From Dehalococcoidia bacterium (GTDB taxonomy: Bacteria; Chloroflexota; Dehalococcoidia; SpSt-223), in contig BPIC01000007.1 of the NCBI GenBank assembly GCA_026003895.1, positions 145,473 to 209,472 on the forward strand: DNA of 64,000 bases, written 5' to 3'. The notes beneath the pieces were generated by a model. It searched no databases. It was not told the origin of the DNA and saw only the letters and a program-made list of their open reading frames with translations. A program made the translations under genes and the position numbers. Below are positions 43,838-53,511 of the stretch, piece after piece; the stretch's first letter is position 1, and each line of letters opens with the position of its first letter.

Positions 43838-46515
43838 GATGCAGTGACCTCGATCAGGTGCTGCCCCGCTTCCAGCGGTGCGATCCACATCCAGCGTGCG
43901 CCGCCCGCGGTGACGGTCGGCCCGTCGTAGGTCGTGCCGTTCACGCGGATCGCGGCGTTCTCAGGCAGCGGGCCGGCGCGCAGCGACGTCCGCACCGGCG
44001 TCGTCAGTTCGTAACGGAGCGTCGCGCTCTGCCGCGTCACCCGTAAGGTGAGCGCGCCGCCGGGGACTGGCCAGCCGACGACCTCGAGCGTCTCCCATCG
44101 TTCTGGGAGACGGGGTAGCAGCCGGACCCCCGCTGGGCCGCGCTCGACCCCGGCGACCAGCGCCAGCGCCTTCAGCACTTCGGCCTGATGCACCGCGTTA
44201 CCGAGGTCCCCGGTTCGGTACCAGCGCCGGCCGTCGGGCGAGACCGCGATCCCTTCTGGAACGAGGTAAGGCGAGCGACGCGCGTCGTATCCGAGCGCCG
44301 CGACCGTCTCGAGCAAGGTCGCGGCTGTTTCAAGGTCGTCAAGCAAGAGCGCCGTCTGGGCAAGGAATGCCTGACCGTACCCGACAGCTCGGACGCACGT
44401 ACGGTTGGGACAGCGGCCAAGCTGCCGGCGGTAGGTCATCTCGGCGAGTGTCCGCTCATCACTTGTCAACGAGGAGAGGTCGTAGTCGGCCACGTCAGCG
44501 GCAGTGAAGACCGGCGCGAGGGATTCGTGGCCGTACCCCCAGTTCCACGCGACCGCTCGCCACCCGTCGGGGTCGCGCAGCTGGCGGTTGACCGCCTCGC
44601 GGATGCGGCTAGCTGCCGCCCGATAGCGTTGTGCCCGTTCGTCCTCGCCAAGTGCCTCGACGAGGCGAGCCGCCGCGAGCAGGCTGCGCCAAGCGAGGGT
44701 GTTTGAGAGGACGTCGTACCCGCCATCATTGGCTGCCTCGCCTTCGCCGGTAGAGCAGGCCCGTCTCGGCTGCGCCAGCGCTCCGGCTGTTCCAGTTGAA
44801 GGAGGAACCAGTCGGCGGCATCGCGCACCGTGCCGGCGTGTCGCGCCAGCCACGCCGGATCGCGGCCTCGCGCTTCCCAAGCCGTGACATAGGCGAGTAC
44901 AAGCAGGCCTTGCGAATCGTTTCTCCCAATTGCCATCACCGCGGTGGGTCGGCGTCGAGGTAGAGCGGCTCGCCAAGGACGGTCGTCCAACGCGGTGGCT
45001 GCCGCTCACCGTCGCGGGCGAAGCGCGGATAGCCGTTCGGCACGTCGTAAAGGCGATCGCCGGCAAAGACGAGCGCCCGCCTCGATCGCCGCGGCATCGC
45101 CGTGGCGCAGCACCTCGAGCGCCGCACGGCCGAGGTCCCGGGCCCAAACCTGATCGGCGAAGTAGCCAGCGCCGTCGCGCCATGCTCCGACTCCCTGATA
45201 GCTGCCGTAGTTCGGCGCCCCGGGAGTGGAGGTGCGAAACGGCCGGTCGGTTGTGAATTTCCCGGAAAGGTCTCGGCTGTTAGCACGCCAAACGCCGGGT
45301 CAGCAGCGTCCCGGCGCCGCCGATGCGGAGGTCGACTCCGGCAGGGTCGGGAAAGGGGGGCCGGCTGCGCTGGCCGTTGCTGCTGTGCCAGCACGCTCGC
45401 AAGCGGCGCGACGTCGTGTTCCCAGCGCCGTTCGGCAAGGTCCTCGCTCGTTACCGGCCGCGGCGTTGGCGCCGGTCCCGCGCTCGAGCGGGACCGCGTT
45501 CGCCGGCCGGTCGCGCGACAGGATCGAGATCGCGGCGATGACCGGGGACACCTTGCTTCGCCGGGCTGTCGACGATGGCGATCGACTCGATCGCCTCGCG
45601 CCGCGGCACGATTTGCCACTGAAACGGCGCGAGCGGATGTTCGGTGGGCGCAAGCCGTAGTGCAGCGGCGCGGGCCGCCTGTGCTGTTGGGTCGTCGAAT
45701 GGCTGGGGAAAGGGACCGCCCCAGCGGTCGGACGTCAGGTGCGTCCGCCACCACAGCGTCCAGCCATAGACGAGAGGTGCACGGTCGACGGCGCCGCTGG
45801 AATAGCGAACCTCGATCGCGCCTGCCTCGTCGCCGACGAACTGCCGATCGCCGGTATCGCCTTGCACTTCATAGTCGCGCCACCAGCCGATGCCATGATC
45901 GTAGCTACTGACGCCGCCGAGAATGGCGATCCGCTCTGCTCGGGCATTCACCGGAACGGTAAGGGCGGCGTTATGGACCAGCGGCGCCCCGGTTGCGGCA
46001 AACCCTGCTGGACTACCGGTCGAATCGGCCAGCCGTTGGCTCCACCAGCCGGCGCGTCCGCGCTCGACGCGAAGCTCAAGGCGGTAGGGGCCGGGCCGCC
46101 CCTCGGCGACCTCAAGATCCAGCCAACGTCGGTCTTCGATGTTCTCGAACGCCTGCTCGGCGATCGGCCGGCCGGCTGTGTCCTCAAGTAGGCGAAGCAC
46201 GACGCGGGTCTCGCCGCCGACCGCCGCGACCAGCAGCCCGGCGCCCCGGAACGGCTCGCTGGCCGTGAATCGCATCGCAAGGGTCTCCCCCGGATTGACG
46301 AGCGCTGGCTCATCCTCGTCCGAGAACTGCACGCGCCGGGTGCCATCCGGCAGGGTCAAGCGGAGCGTCCGCAGCACGAGCGGCTCCGGCTCGCCGTTCT
46401 TCGCGGCGAGCACGGCCGCAGGAAGCACAAGCGCCTGCCAGCGTGGCGCGGCGTTGCCGCAGGCCGGCAGCATGGCGAGCAAAACCACGAGGAGCAGGGC
46501 GCGCCGCCGGATCAT
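43834..46515 (-). pseudogene. Six-hairpin glycosidase-like lipoprotein, frame broken several times
   Basis: Reading the minus strand, coding character continues over about 890 codons but jumps frame at least five times. The start has a lipoprotein signal with lipobox L-P-A-C (Cys19), followed by beta-rich sequence to about 45570. Then come V-I-A-A-I-S-I-L-S-R-D, V-T-S-E-D-L-A-E-R-R-W, Q-V-W-A-R-D-L-G-R-A-A, G-L-L-V-L-A-Y-V-T-A-W and, from about 44770 to the stop, S-N-T-L-A-W-R-S-L-L and G-Y-G-Q-A-F-L-A-Q-T in successive frames. W-A-R-D-L-G-R and the helical repeats suggest an (alpha/alpha)6 glycosidase. Breaks may be sequencing errors. Confidence 0.6.
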
Positions 46516-46747
46516 CGGCCGGAGGATAGGCGAATCGCGTCCCCGCCGCTATTGATCCGGCTGGAGCGGCACGTCTCCATTGGTCGGCTGGCGGGCTAGG
46601 GAAAGGCTCAGCCGTCGGTCCGGCGTGGCCAGTGATCGGCTCGATCCGACGCTCTCGATGGTCCGGCACCGCGACAGACGCGGGGACGCGTTGCTGTTCG
46701 GGAGGCAGGCATGGCGTAACGTGCGGGGCGCCGGCCAGTGCGTGGGC

Positions 46748-47377
46748 TTAGAACAGCGAAAGCTGCTTTGGCTCGGGTGGCGGTTCCTTCACCGGGGTGG
46801 ACTTGGCGCGTCGTTCGGCGCGGGCTTGATCGAGCAGCGCGGGAAGCTTCTGAAAATCGGCGAATAGGGCAGGCCGTAGCGCTTGGTTGTGCAACGCAGC
46901 CGCGGGGTGAAAGAACGGCATCACCCAGACGTCGCCGAACTTGGCTGGTTGGCCGTGGATGCGCGAGATGCTCATCTTGAAATACCGACCCATCGAATGG
47001 CGACCGAGCGTGCAGATGACCAGCGGTGCCAGCACCTCCAATTGCGATTCAAGCCAAGGACGGCACGCCTCGATCTCGTTCGGCATGGGGTCACGATTGT
47101 TCGGCGGCCGACACTTGACGATATTGGTGATGTAGACGTCCTGTCGGCGCAATCCGATCGACTGCAACAGTTCGGTAAGCAGTTGTCCTGCCTGACCGAC
47201 AAAAGGCCGACCTTGGCGGTCCTCGTTGAAGCCGGGAGCTTCGCCGATAAACACGAGTTCGGCGTCCACCGGTCCCTCACCCGGCACTACCCGGGTGCGC
47301 GTCTGGGCAAGCGGACATTTCTGACAGTCTTTCATGCGATCTTCGAGCAGCGCGAGCGCTTCAGCACGTGTGGTCAT
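46748..47377 (-). CDS. Type-4 (Fe-S) uracil-DNA glycosylase
   Basis: DNA repair enzyme that removes uracil from DNA, family 4, with a [4Fe-4S] cluster. Four Cys fit the cluster: C18 and C21 in C-Q-K-C, C89 in N-I-V-K-C-R-P-P, and C105 in E-A-C-R-P-W. The uracil pocket motifs are G-E-A-P-G-F-N-E-D (45-53) and F-H-P-A-A-A near residue 156. The 209-residue length is normal. Its ATG overlaps the plsX stop (GCATGA). This gene is intact although its neighbours on both sides show frame breaks. Common in thermophiles and Chloroflexi. Confidence 0.92.
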   Translation of the reverse strand: MTTRAEALALLEDRMKDCQKCPLAQTRTRVVPGEGPVDAELVFIGEAPGFNEDRQGRPFVGQAGQLLTELLQSIGLRRQDVYITNIVKCRPPNNRDPMPNEIEACRPWLESQLEVLAPLVICTLGRHSMGRYFKMSISRIHGQPAKFGDVWVMPFFHPAAALHNQALRPALFADFQKLPALLDQARAERRAKSTPVKEPPPEPKQLSLF

Positions 47378-48374
47378 GCTTTTTCTCCCGCGGAAGCCGT
47401 CGCGCGCACGCCGGCCTCGATCGCCGCGACGAGCTGTTGATCGAGGGCGCTTTTGGCGACGCGGATTGCCGCCGAGATCGCCCGCGCGTCGGAGCGGCCA
47501 TGGGCGACGATCACCAGCCCGCGGACGCCGAGCAAAGGAGCGCCTCCGTATTCGGCGTAGTCGAGCTTTTTCGCGATACGACGAAAGGCGGGGCGCAGGA
47601 AGGCCGCTGCCAGCTTGGGTTGTGAGGCCAGAGGTCAGTTCGGCCGCGCAGCATATCGAAAAAGGGTTTCGCTAATCCCCTCGGCGAGCTTGATGACGAC
47701 GTTGCCGGTGAAGCCGTCGGTCACCAGCACGTCGGCGACGCCGGCCGGAATGTCGCGGCCCTCGATGTTGCCGATGAAGTTCAGCCGGAGCTTGCGATCA
47801 AGGGAAACGCCTCTTGAACAAGCTGACTGCCCTTCGTTTCCTCTTCGCCGTTGGAAAGCAACCCCACACGCGGCCGGCTAGCGCCGAGCACTTTCTCGGC
47901 GTAGAGGCTGCCCATCACTGCGAACTGACGTAACCAGTCGGGCCGAACGTCGGTGTTCGCGCCCACGTCGATCAGGACGACGCGGCCGGTGCGGCTTGGG
48001 AAGACGGTGGCGAGCGCCGGCCGGTCGACGCCCGGCAATCGCCCAAGGACGAGCAGTGCCGCCGCCATTGTCGCGCCGCTATTGCCAGCCGAGACGAACG
48101 CGCCTCCCTTCGCCTTGACGCGCTCGATGCCAACAACGATTGAGGAATCTCGCTTGCTCCGCACCGCGCGGGCCGGGTGCTCGTCCATCTCAATCACGGC
48201 CGGGGCATCGAGCACAGTGATCCCTTCAGGTGGGCTTCCCAATTCCCGCTCGATGGCGTCTTTGCGCCCGACGAGGGTCAGTCGGAGGCCGTAATCGCGC
48301 ACGGCCGAAATCGCGCCTTTGATCACTTCCGCCGGGGCGTGATCGCCTCCCATCGCGTCGACGACGATCTCCAC
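47374..48374 (-). pseudogene. plsX: Phosphate acyltransferase PlsX, with two frame breaks
   Basis: PlsX turns acyl-ACP into acyl-phosphate at the start of phospholipid synthesis. GTG at 48374 (GAGGAGG upstream) opens 197 intact codons: M-E-I-V-V-D-A-M-G-G-D-H-A-P, S-A-G-N-S-G-A-T and L-I-D-V-G-A-N. The frame stops at 47781, but the next frame continues with [11 protein letters not shown] and D-G-F-T-G-N-V-V, and a third with A-E-Y-G-G-A-P-L-L-G-V-R-G to a TGA overlapping the UDG start. Breaks lie near 47800 and 47640. The full length, about 333 codons, is normal. Because plsX is usually essential, error in the sequence is likely. Confidence 0.8.
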
Positions 48375-48443
48375 CGTGCCTCCTCTCGGGTTGCCGCCTT
48401 AGGGTAGCCGGAAACCGATCAAGGATACCCCGAGCGGGTCCGA

Positions 48444-49669
48444 TCACCTGAGGACGGTGCTCAAGCGGAGTACGCGGGCGGGCCCGGGCGGCGGTGCGGT
48501 GCGAGGGCGGCTGGACACGGGCCAGCAATTCCAGCGCTGCAGGGTCATCGGGGGGAAAGGGCGAGGGCCCGGTCGAGCGCCTCCAACGCCTCCTCGAGCC
48601 GGCCCACCTCGAGGAGGGCAGCGGCGAGTTCGACAAAGCATTCGGCTGTGGCCAGCGGGCCGCGACACGCCTCGCGGAACTGTTCGAGCGCCGCACCGGT
48701 CCGGCCCGACGCGTGCAGCACTCGGCCGAGCCGCAGCCGGAGCGAGGGGTCGTCGCCATGGCGATCGATCGCCCGCGAATAGGCGGCGGCCGCTTCTTCG
48801 AACCGCTGCACCGACTCGTATGCCTCGGCAATCTTGACCTGAAACTCGAGGATGGCGGGGTTGCGGTCGGCGGCGATGCGCCATTCGGCGACGGCCCGCG
48901 TCGATGCTGCCACGTTCGACGAGCAGATCGGCCAGCGCAAGACGCACCTCGTCGAGCGAAGGATCGCTATCTAAGGCGCGGCGGTAGGCCCGCTCAGCGT
49001 CATCGCTCCGGCCGGCCTCCGCGAACAGCAGCCCAAGATTGGCGTGGGCTTCCGCGTGGGTCCGGTTGAATGGCAAGCATCCGGCGGTAGACCCGTTCGG
49101 CATCGAGCGGTCGTCCTTCGCGGTAATAGGCGACCCCAAGCAGCGCCAGCGCTTCGAGCGAGCGCGGATCGAGTCGCGCTGCCTCGTCAGCGGCGAGGAT
49201 CGTTCCAGCCAGATCGCCGGCATCGAGCGCACCGCGCGCTTGGGTCCAATAGCGCCTGAAGGCGCGCCAACGGCGCGTCGGTGGGTTGCGTGCCGGAAAT
49301 CGGCCGGCTGTCGGTTGCGACGGAGCGTGGCGTTGGTCGGGGTTCGGTTTCGTATTTGGGGTACGGTGACGTTGGGATGCCCTCGGGGCGAGGCTCCTCG
49401 ACAGGTGGCGGGTCCAGCCGTTGGCGTGCCCAGGCGAGGCCAGCGCGGGGCGCGGGGGTCGGACGGGGTCGATCGTGTAGGCGCGGCCGATGAGTTCGAG
49501 CGATTCGGTTGGGTCGGCCACAATGGCACCGAGCCAGAGCAGCGCGGTCGCACGTGTCGGCGTCCAGCGTGAGCGCTGCGCGCAGCACTGCCTCCGCCTC
49601 GGCGCGCGCCCCAAGGCGGGCGAGCAGCTTGCCGCCATCGACCAGCGCCCGCACTTGTGTTACGGTCAT
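48444..49669 (-). pseudogene. TPR-repeat protein, frame broken several times
   Basis: Tetratricopeptide-like helix pairs can be read across three frames from an ATG at 49669: L-G-A-R-A-E-A-E-A-V-L-R-A-A-L-T-L, then A-A-D-E-A-A-R-L-D-P-R-S-L-E-A-L-A-L-L-G, then H-A-N-L-G-L-L-F-A-E-A-G-R-S-D-D-A, then F-E-E-A-A-A-A-Y-S-R-A-I-D, ending near L-D-R-A-L-A-L-S-P. At least four frame jumps are needed. TPR proteins are protein-interaction scaffolds; no more specific role can be read. The exact end is unclear; the stop at 48444 belongs to only one of the frames. Confidence 0.55.
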
Positions 49670-50429
49670 CGCGTGGCGCCCCCGTCGTGCGATGGCGATT
49701 AGCCGCGGACCTCGTCGAGTCGAGCGGTGCAAGTTCGTAATCCCCGTACCACGCTTCCGGTTTGAACCCGGCGAGCGTGAGCAGCAAGGCAAGCTCGCTT
49801 GGGTAGAAGTAGCGTAAGCGCAGCTCACTACCGAAGCGGCGGGGTGGCTCGCCATCGCGCCACCGGTCGTACAGCAGTCGAATCGTTTGCAGTTGGGCGA
49901 TTTCGTCGATCGTCCGCGCCACCAGTTTGTGCACCTGCTCGCCGTCGAGGGCACGCGTCCAAGCGTGGATGAGCAAATTGTCGTCGCGCAGCCACGTCGC
50001 AGGGTCGGGCGCGGCGAGGTCGATGACGAGCCGACTGCGTCGACCGAGCAAGCGGCGAATGCGCCGAAGCGCCGCGAGCTGTTCGTCGGCGGTGAGGAGA
50101 TGGGCGAAGGTGTCGATCGCAAAGATTGCCAGCCCGATCGGCTCCTCCACAGGAAGAGACGCCGCATCTCCTTCGAGGTAGCGGACGTTCGCGAGCCCGG
50201 CGCTTCGCCGGCGGGCTGCCGCCAACATGGCCGGCGAGGGGTCGACGCCGATCACCGTCAGCCCGGCCCGGCCAAGGGCGTCGGTCACCCGGCCGGTGCC
50301 GCAGCCAACATCGAGCACCGTCCCCCCCGTTCGCCGCGCGAGAGACAGATACAAGGCGATATCGTCTTCGAACGGGTCGTGCTCCAAATCGTAGACCTCG
50401 ACGAGGGCCGCGTACGGATCGCTGCTCAT
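49670..50429 (-). CDS. Class I SAM-dependent methyltransferase (C-terminal frame break)
   Basis: Small-molecule methyltransferase of the Rossmann class. The ATG at 50429 overlaps the stop of the upstream membrane-protein gene. Motif I is T-V-L-D-V-G-C-G-T-G-R-V-T, followed by V-I-G-V-D-P-S-P-A-M-L, then L-E-G-D-A-A-S-L-P and an acidic A-I-F-A-I-D. Coding continues well to Y-E-L-A-P-L-D-S-T-R near 49720; the expected ending L-I-A-I-A-R-R-G lies in another frame, so one frame break is present. It may run on into the TPR gene or stop at its ATG. Substrate unknown. Confidence 0.7.
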
Positions 50430-50797
50430 GCTTCGTCCCGAGGCCAAAGAACATAGTCGGCGAGCACGACAATCACCACGCCGGTGCTGAGGGTAAGTGG
50501 ACCTACCATCCGCATGCTTTGCAGGCCAGCGAGGGCAGCGACGAACAGCGCTGCCGGAAGAGCCAGCACCGCGGCGCGTGGAACCCCCAGTGGCCGCCGC
50601 CGAGCGAGCGACGTCAGCTCAAATGCGGAGGCGACGAGGAGCCACACCGCGACGGCGAGTGCGGTGATGAACAGCACGAGATTGACATAGTCGTCCGGTC
50701 GAAGCCAGAAGACCACCGCCGCGACACCAGCCGCTGACAGGAGGGCGGCGCTGGGGAGCAGGGCGTGCGGTGCGACTGTGCGCCAACTAACCTGCAT
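50426..50797 (-). CDS. Four-helix membrane protein of unknown function
   Basis: A 123-residue protein with about four hydrophobic stretches (roughly residues 13-33, 41-60, 75-95 and 99-118) and few charged residues between them. I do not recognise a family. ATG at 50797 is chosen over an in-frame start 7 codons earlier. Its stop overlaps the start of the downstream methyltransferase (ATGA), so the two are probably co-translated. It is divergent from the cobalamin adenosyltransferase gene. Confidence 0.65.
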   Translation of the reverse strand: MQVSWRTVAPHALLPSAALLSAAGVAAVVFWLRPDDYVNLVLFITALAVAVWLLVASAFELTSLARRRPLGVPRAAVLALPAALFVAALAGLQSMRMVGPLTLSTGVVIVVLADYVLWPRDEA

Positions 50798-50896
50798 GGC
50801 AGCGAGTATAGCGACCAACCTGGCTGGTCGAAAGCAGATGGCGATGGGAGGAATCTTCTCCTACCATTGAGCGCGGCAGCCCCGAGGAAGAGGACG

Positions 50897-51478
50897 ATGG
50901 CGACGATTACGACCCACACGGGAGACGATGGCACGACGGGCCTGCTTGGTCCCGAGCGCGTCCCCAAGGATGACCCACGCATCGAGGCGCTCGGTGCGCT
51001 CGACGAAGCGCAATCAGCGCTCGGCTTAGCGCGCGCCTTCGCCCGCCCCGAGGCTGCCGAGCGACTGCTTGTGATCCAGCGCGCCCTCTATCGACTGATG
51101 GGCGAACTATCGACGGCCGGGCAACCGAATGGGGATGAGCTGGCCCGTGAGTACGACCTTTTGACGACCGAGGAGCAAATCGACGAGCTGGAGCGCGACA
51201 TCCTGGCGTGGCGGGAGGCCGCCCCCAGTCAGTTCATCATTCCGGGGGAATCACCGTTTGATGGCGCGGTGCACCTTGGCCGAGCGCTCGTGCGCCGCGC
51301 CGAGCGGCGTGTCGTCTCCCTCGACCGTGCCGGCCAGCTCAGCAACCTCCGATCGCTCCGTTACCTGAACCGGCTTTCGGACTGGCTTTACTTGTTCGCC
51401 CAACGAGAGTCCGCCCAACCACCGGTGATTGCTCGCGAGCGCGTCCGGCGCGGCAAAAAGGGGACCGATTCACCCTGA
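50897..51478 (+). CDS. Cob(I)alamin adenosyltransferase, PduO type
   Basis: Transfers the adenosyl group of ATP to cob(I)alamin, making coenzyme B12. The 193-residue protein has the PduO-type ATP site near the N-terminus (T-T-H-T-G-D-D-G-T-T-G-L-L) and the C-terminal helix motif R-A-E-R-R-V-V-S-L followed by L-R-Y-L-N-R-L-S-D-W-L-Y-L, both conserved for cobalamin binding. ATG at 50897 has GAAGAGGACG upstream; the open frame further up lacks protein-like sequence. No other B12 gene is adjacent. Convergent with the GAF gene. Confidence 0.92.
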   Translation: MATITTHTGDDGTTGLLGPERVPKDDPRIEALGALDEAQSALGLARAFARPEAAERLLVIQRALYRLMGELSTAGQPNGDELAREYDLLTTEEQIDELERDILAWREAAPSQFIIPGESPFDGAVHLGRALVRRAERRVVSLDRAGQLSNLRSLRYLNRLSDWLYLFAQRESAQPPVIARERVRRGKKGTDSP

Positions 51479-51483
51479 GCCCC

Positions 51484-51954
51484 TCAGAGCCGCGCGGCGA
51501 CGAGGGAGGCGATCCGTTCGGCAGCGGCGATTGCTTCGTCCGGGTATCCGCCGGGCCTGAGCAGACTCCAGCCGAGCACGCCACGGGCAGGAGTGCCCAG
51601 CGGAACCAGCAGGAAGGACCGCCGACCGGCCTCCCGCACGGGGTGGTGGGAGAACGGGCTGTCTAAGGTGTCCTGTTCGTGAAGGGTCCGACCGCTGGCG
51701 CGTACCCATTCGGCGGGGGTGCCGGCCATCGGGATTGGCTGGCGTCGGTCGTCAGCCAGCCAGTCGGTCGTGTTGCCCTCTGCCAGCCAGCGCACGGCCA
51801 TTCGGACGCCGTCCGGCTCGAAGAGGACAAACGTCAGCCGGTCGTAGGGAACGAGGCGGGCGATGGCTCGTGCGGCAGCCGTCAGACCGTCGGCGATGGT
51901 TGGCGCAGACTCCAACAGGCCGGCGACTTCAGCGAATGGTGCGTCAGGGAGCAA
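51484..51954 (-). CDS. Stand-alone GAF domain protein
   Basis: A 156-residue protein that is almost entirely one GAF domain, a small-ligand sensing or protein-binding fold. Typical points are A-R-A-I-A-R-L-V-P-Y-D-R-L-T-F-V-L near the N-terminus, the central R-S-F-L-L-V-P-L and a final helix A-A-A-E-R-I-A-S-L-V-A. No output domain is attached. Its start overlaps the end of the upstream gene by 11 bases, so a shared role is possible. The ligand cannot be predicted. Confidence 0.72.
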   Translation of the reverse strand: MLPDAPFAEVAGLLESAPTIADGLTAAARAIARLVPYDRLTFVLFEPDGVRMAVRWLAEGNTTDWLADDRRQPIPMAGTPAEWVRASGRTLHEQDTLDSPFSHHPVREAGRRSFLLVPLGTPARGVLGWSLLRPGGYPDEAIAAAERIASLVAARL

Positions 51955-52426
51955 GGCGCCACTCAGCAGGCAGGCGATACCGGTGGACCCGCGTTGTCTT
52001 CCCCGCAGCGTCGAACTCGCGCACGACGCCGGTCCGTGGGATGTCCTGATAGGTGTTCTGGATTTGAATGATCCGCTTGGCGGTCAGATTGAAAATGACG
52101 GCGCCTGCTTGCACAGGCTTGAGGCTCACGTCTCGGGTGCGGTCGTCGACAACGCGGAAGACCGGCAGTTCGTGGTCGCGCAAGAAATCGAGCGCCGCGT
52201 GGATGCGGCTATAGTTGCCCGGCAAGTTGTGCTCGTCGAAGACCGCTAACCCCGATTGGACATAGCCGGCAATGTTTGCGCCGTACTCGTCGGCGATGGC
52301 AAGCAACTCCCCCAACGTCGAGGGATTGCGCGAACAGGCCGCCACCATCGGGAGCAGGGCGGCGCAGGGCCCGATGAAGCTCACCCGGCCGCTTGAATCG
52401 ACCACCGTGTAGCGCATGACGTTCAT
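51944..52426 (-). CDS. Protein of unknown function, about 160 residues
   Basis: I do not recognise the family. Residues 1-50 hold strands (M-R-Y-T-V-V-D-S-S-G-R-V-S-F-I-G) and A-C-S-R-N-P; the middle is mixed (F-D-E-H-N-L-P-G-N-Y); the C-terminal third is strand-like (A-V-I-F-N-L-T-A-K-R-I-I-Q-I-Q-N-T-Y). No signal peptide or membrane segment is seen. ATG at 52426 is used; ATG at 52417 is also possible, and the open frame further up overlaps the membrane protein gene. It is coupled to the GAF gene. Confidence 0.62.
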   Translation of the reverse strand: MNVMRYTVVDSSGRVSFIGPCAALLPMVAACSRNPSTLGELLAIADEYGANIAGYVQSGLAVFDEHNLPGNYSRIHAALDFLRDHELPVFRVVDDRTRDVSLKPVQAGAVIFNLTAKRIIQIQNTYQDIPRTGVVREFDAAGKTTRVHRYRLPAEWRLAP

Positions 52427-52437
52427 CGTCACATCGA

Positions 52438-53511
52438 TTATAGGCCGGGCCCGGGAGCGCTGCCTTCCGGTTGGCGCAGCCCGCGCCAGAGAATCCAGCC
52501 GCCGAGGGGAATGACCGGAAGCAACACGGCCGCGTGGGCGACAAACGCATAGGCCGTCGCGGTGTCGTCCGGCACGCCAAACGCGATGAGCGTTTGAGCA
52601 GCAAAGAACTCGAACGGGCCGATCCCGCCCTGGGACGATGGGATGGTGATCGCGAGGTTCGCCGTCGAGTTCACGAGGAGGGCGACGTAGGCCGGCAGGT
52701 CGAGACCGAACGCGCCAAACACCAGAAGGTACACCCCGGACTCGGCGATCCATGCGCCGATCGAGGTGAGCGCCACCAGCATGATCAGGTCCGGGCGGCG
52801 CACTCCAGCTAGCCCATCAAGGAAAAGCTGCACCAGCCCCTCAATCCGATCACCAATCCGGCCGGGAAGGCGGGCTGCCGCCCAATGAATGAACGCCAAG
52901 CTGTGCCGACCGCCAAGGGCGAGCACAACGATCCCCCCGAGCAGCCCGAGAAACACGACCGCCCCGGCACGCAAGACGTAGGCAAACCAGTCGGCGAGGG
53001 GGATCGCCAGCGACACCGATCCGAGCAAGAAGAGGAGCGTCAGGCCGTCGAAGACACGTTCGACAAGGATCGTCGCGAGGCTTGCCGTACGGCTGACGCC
53101 CTCGCGGCGAGACAGTTCGTGGGCGCGCACCAACTCGCCGGCACGCACCGGCAGGACGTTGTTCGCGGCAAAGCCGAGCACGAGCACTGGAAACAGCCGT
53201 CGCGCTGGAATGGCCGCTACCGGCCGGAGCAGTAAGCTCCAGCGCACGGCGCGCACCCAGACTCCGAGAAAGAACATCCCGATGGCCGGCACGATCCAGC
53301 CATAGTTCGCCCGAGCGAACGATTGGCCGAGCTGACCGAGGTTGAAAGCGGGATTCAGGAAGAGCGCCGCAACGAAGAAGGCAGTGACGACGACGGGAAC
53401 GAGGGCGCGGCTCGATGCCTGCCGGACCACCTGCTGCCAAAATGCTCGCTCGGACCGGTCGACGGGCAGAGCCGGGCTGCGTGGCGCGTCAGTCGCCGGT
53501 TGGTTCGCCAA
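52438..53511 (-). CDS. LPG-synthase-type transmembrane protein (UPF0104), copy 2
   Basis: A 357-residue integral membrane protein with about eight helices, of the flippase-like LPG_synthase_TM family. The family hallmark G-F-A-A-N-N-V-L-P-V-R-A-G-E-L-V-R-A is intact, followed by T-I-L-V-E-R-V-F-D-G-L-T and P-S-S-Q-G-G-I-G-P-F-E. Relatives move or modify lipid-linked molecules. It lacks the aminoacyltransferase domain of MprF. The start is uncertain: TTG at 53511 has GGAG seven bases upstream and overlaps the paralogue by 23 bases. It follows its paralogue and a DPM-like GT2 gene, suggesting work on polyprenyl-linked sugars. Confidence 0.8.
   Translation of the reverse strand: MANQPATDAPRSPALPVDRSERAFWQQVVRQASSRALVPVVVTAFFVAALFLNPAFNLGQLGQSFARANYGWIVPAIGMFFLGVWVRAVRWSLLLRPVAAIPARRLFPVLVLGFAANNVLPVRAGELVRAHELSRREGVSRTASLATILVERVFDGLTLLFLLGSVSLAIPLADWFAYVLRAGAVVFLGLLGGIVVLALGGRHSLAFIHWAAARLPGRIGDRIEGLVQLFLDGLAGVRRPDLIMLVALTSIGAWIAESGVYLLVFGAFGLDLPAYVALLVNSTANLAITIPSSQGGIGPFEFFAAQTLIAFGVPDDTATAYAFVAHAAVLLPVIPLGGWILWRGLRQPEGSAPGPGL

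Noticed and set aside
46516..46747. A small gene between UDG and the glycosidase-like lipoprotein
   Set aside because: The 232 bases contain no ORF with protein-like composition or a ribosome site on either strand.
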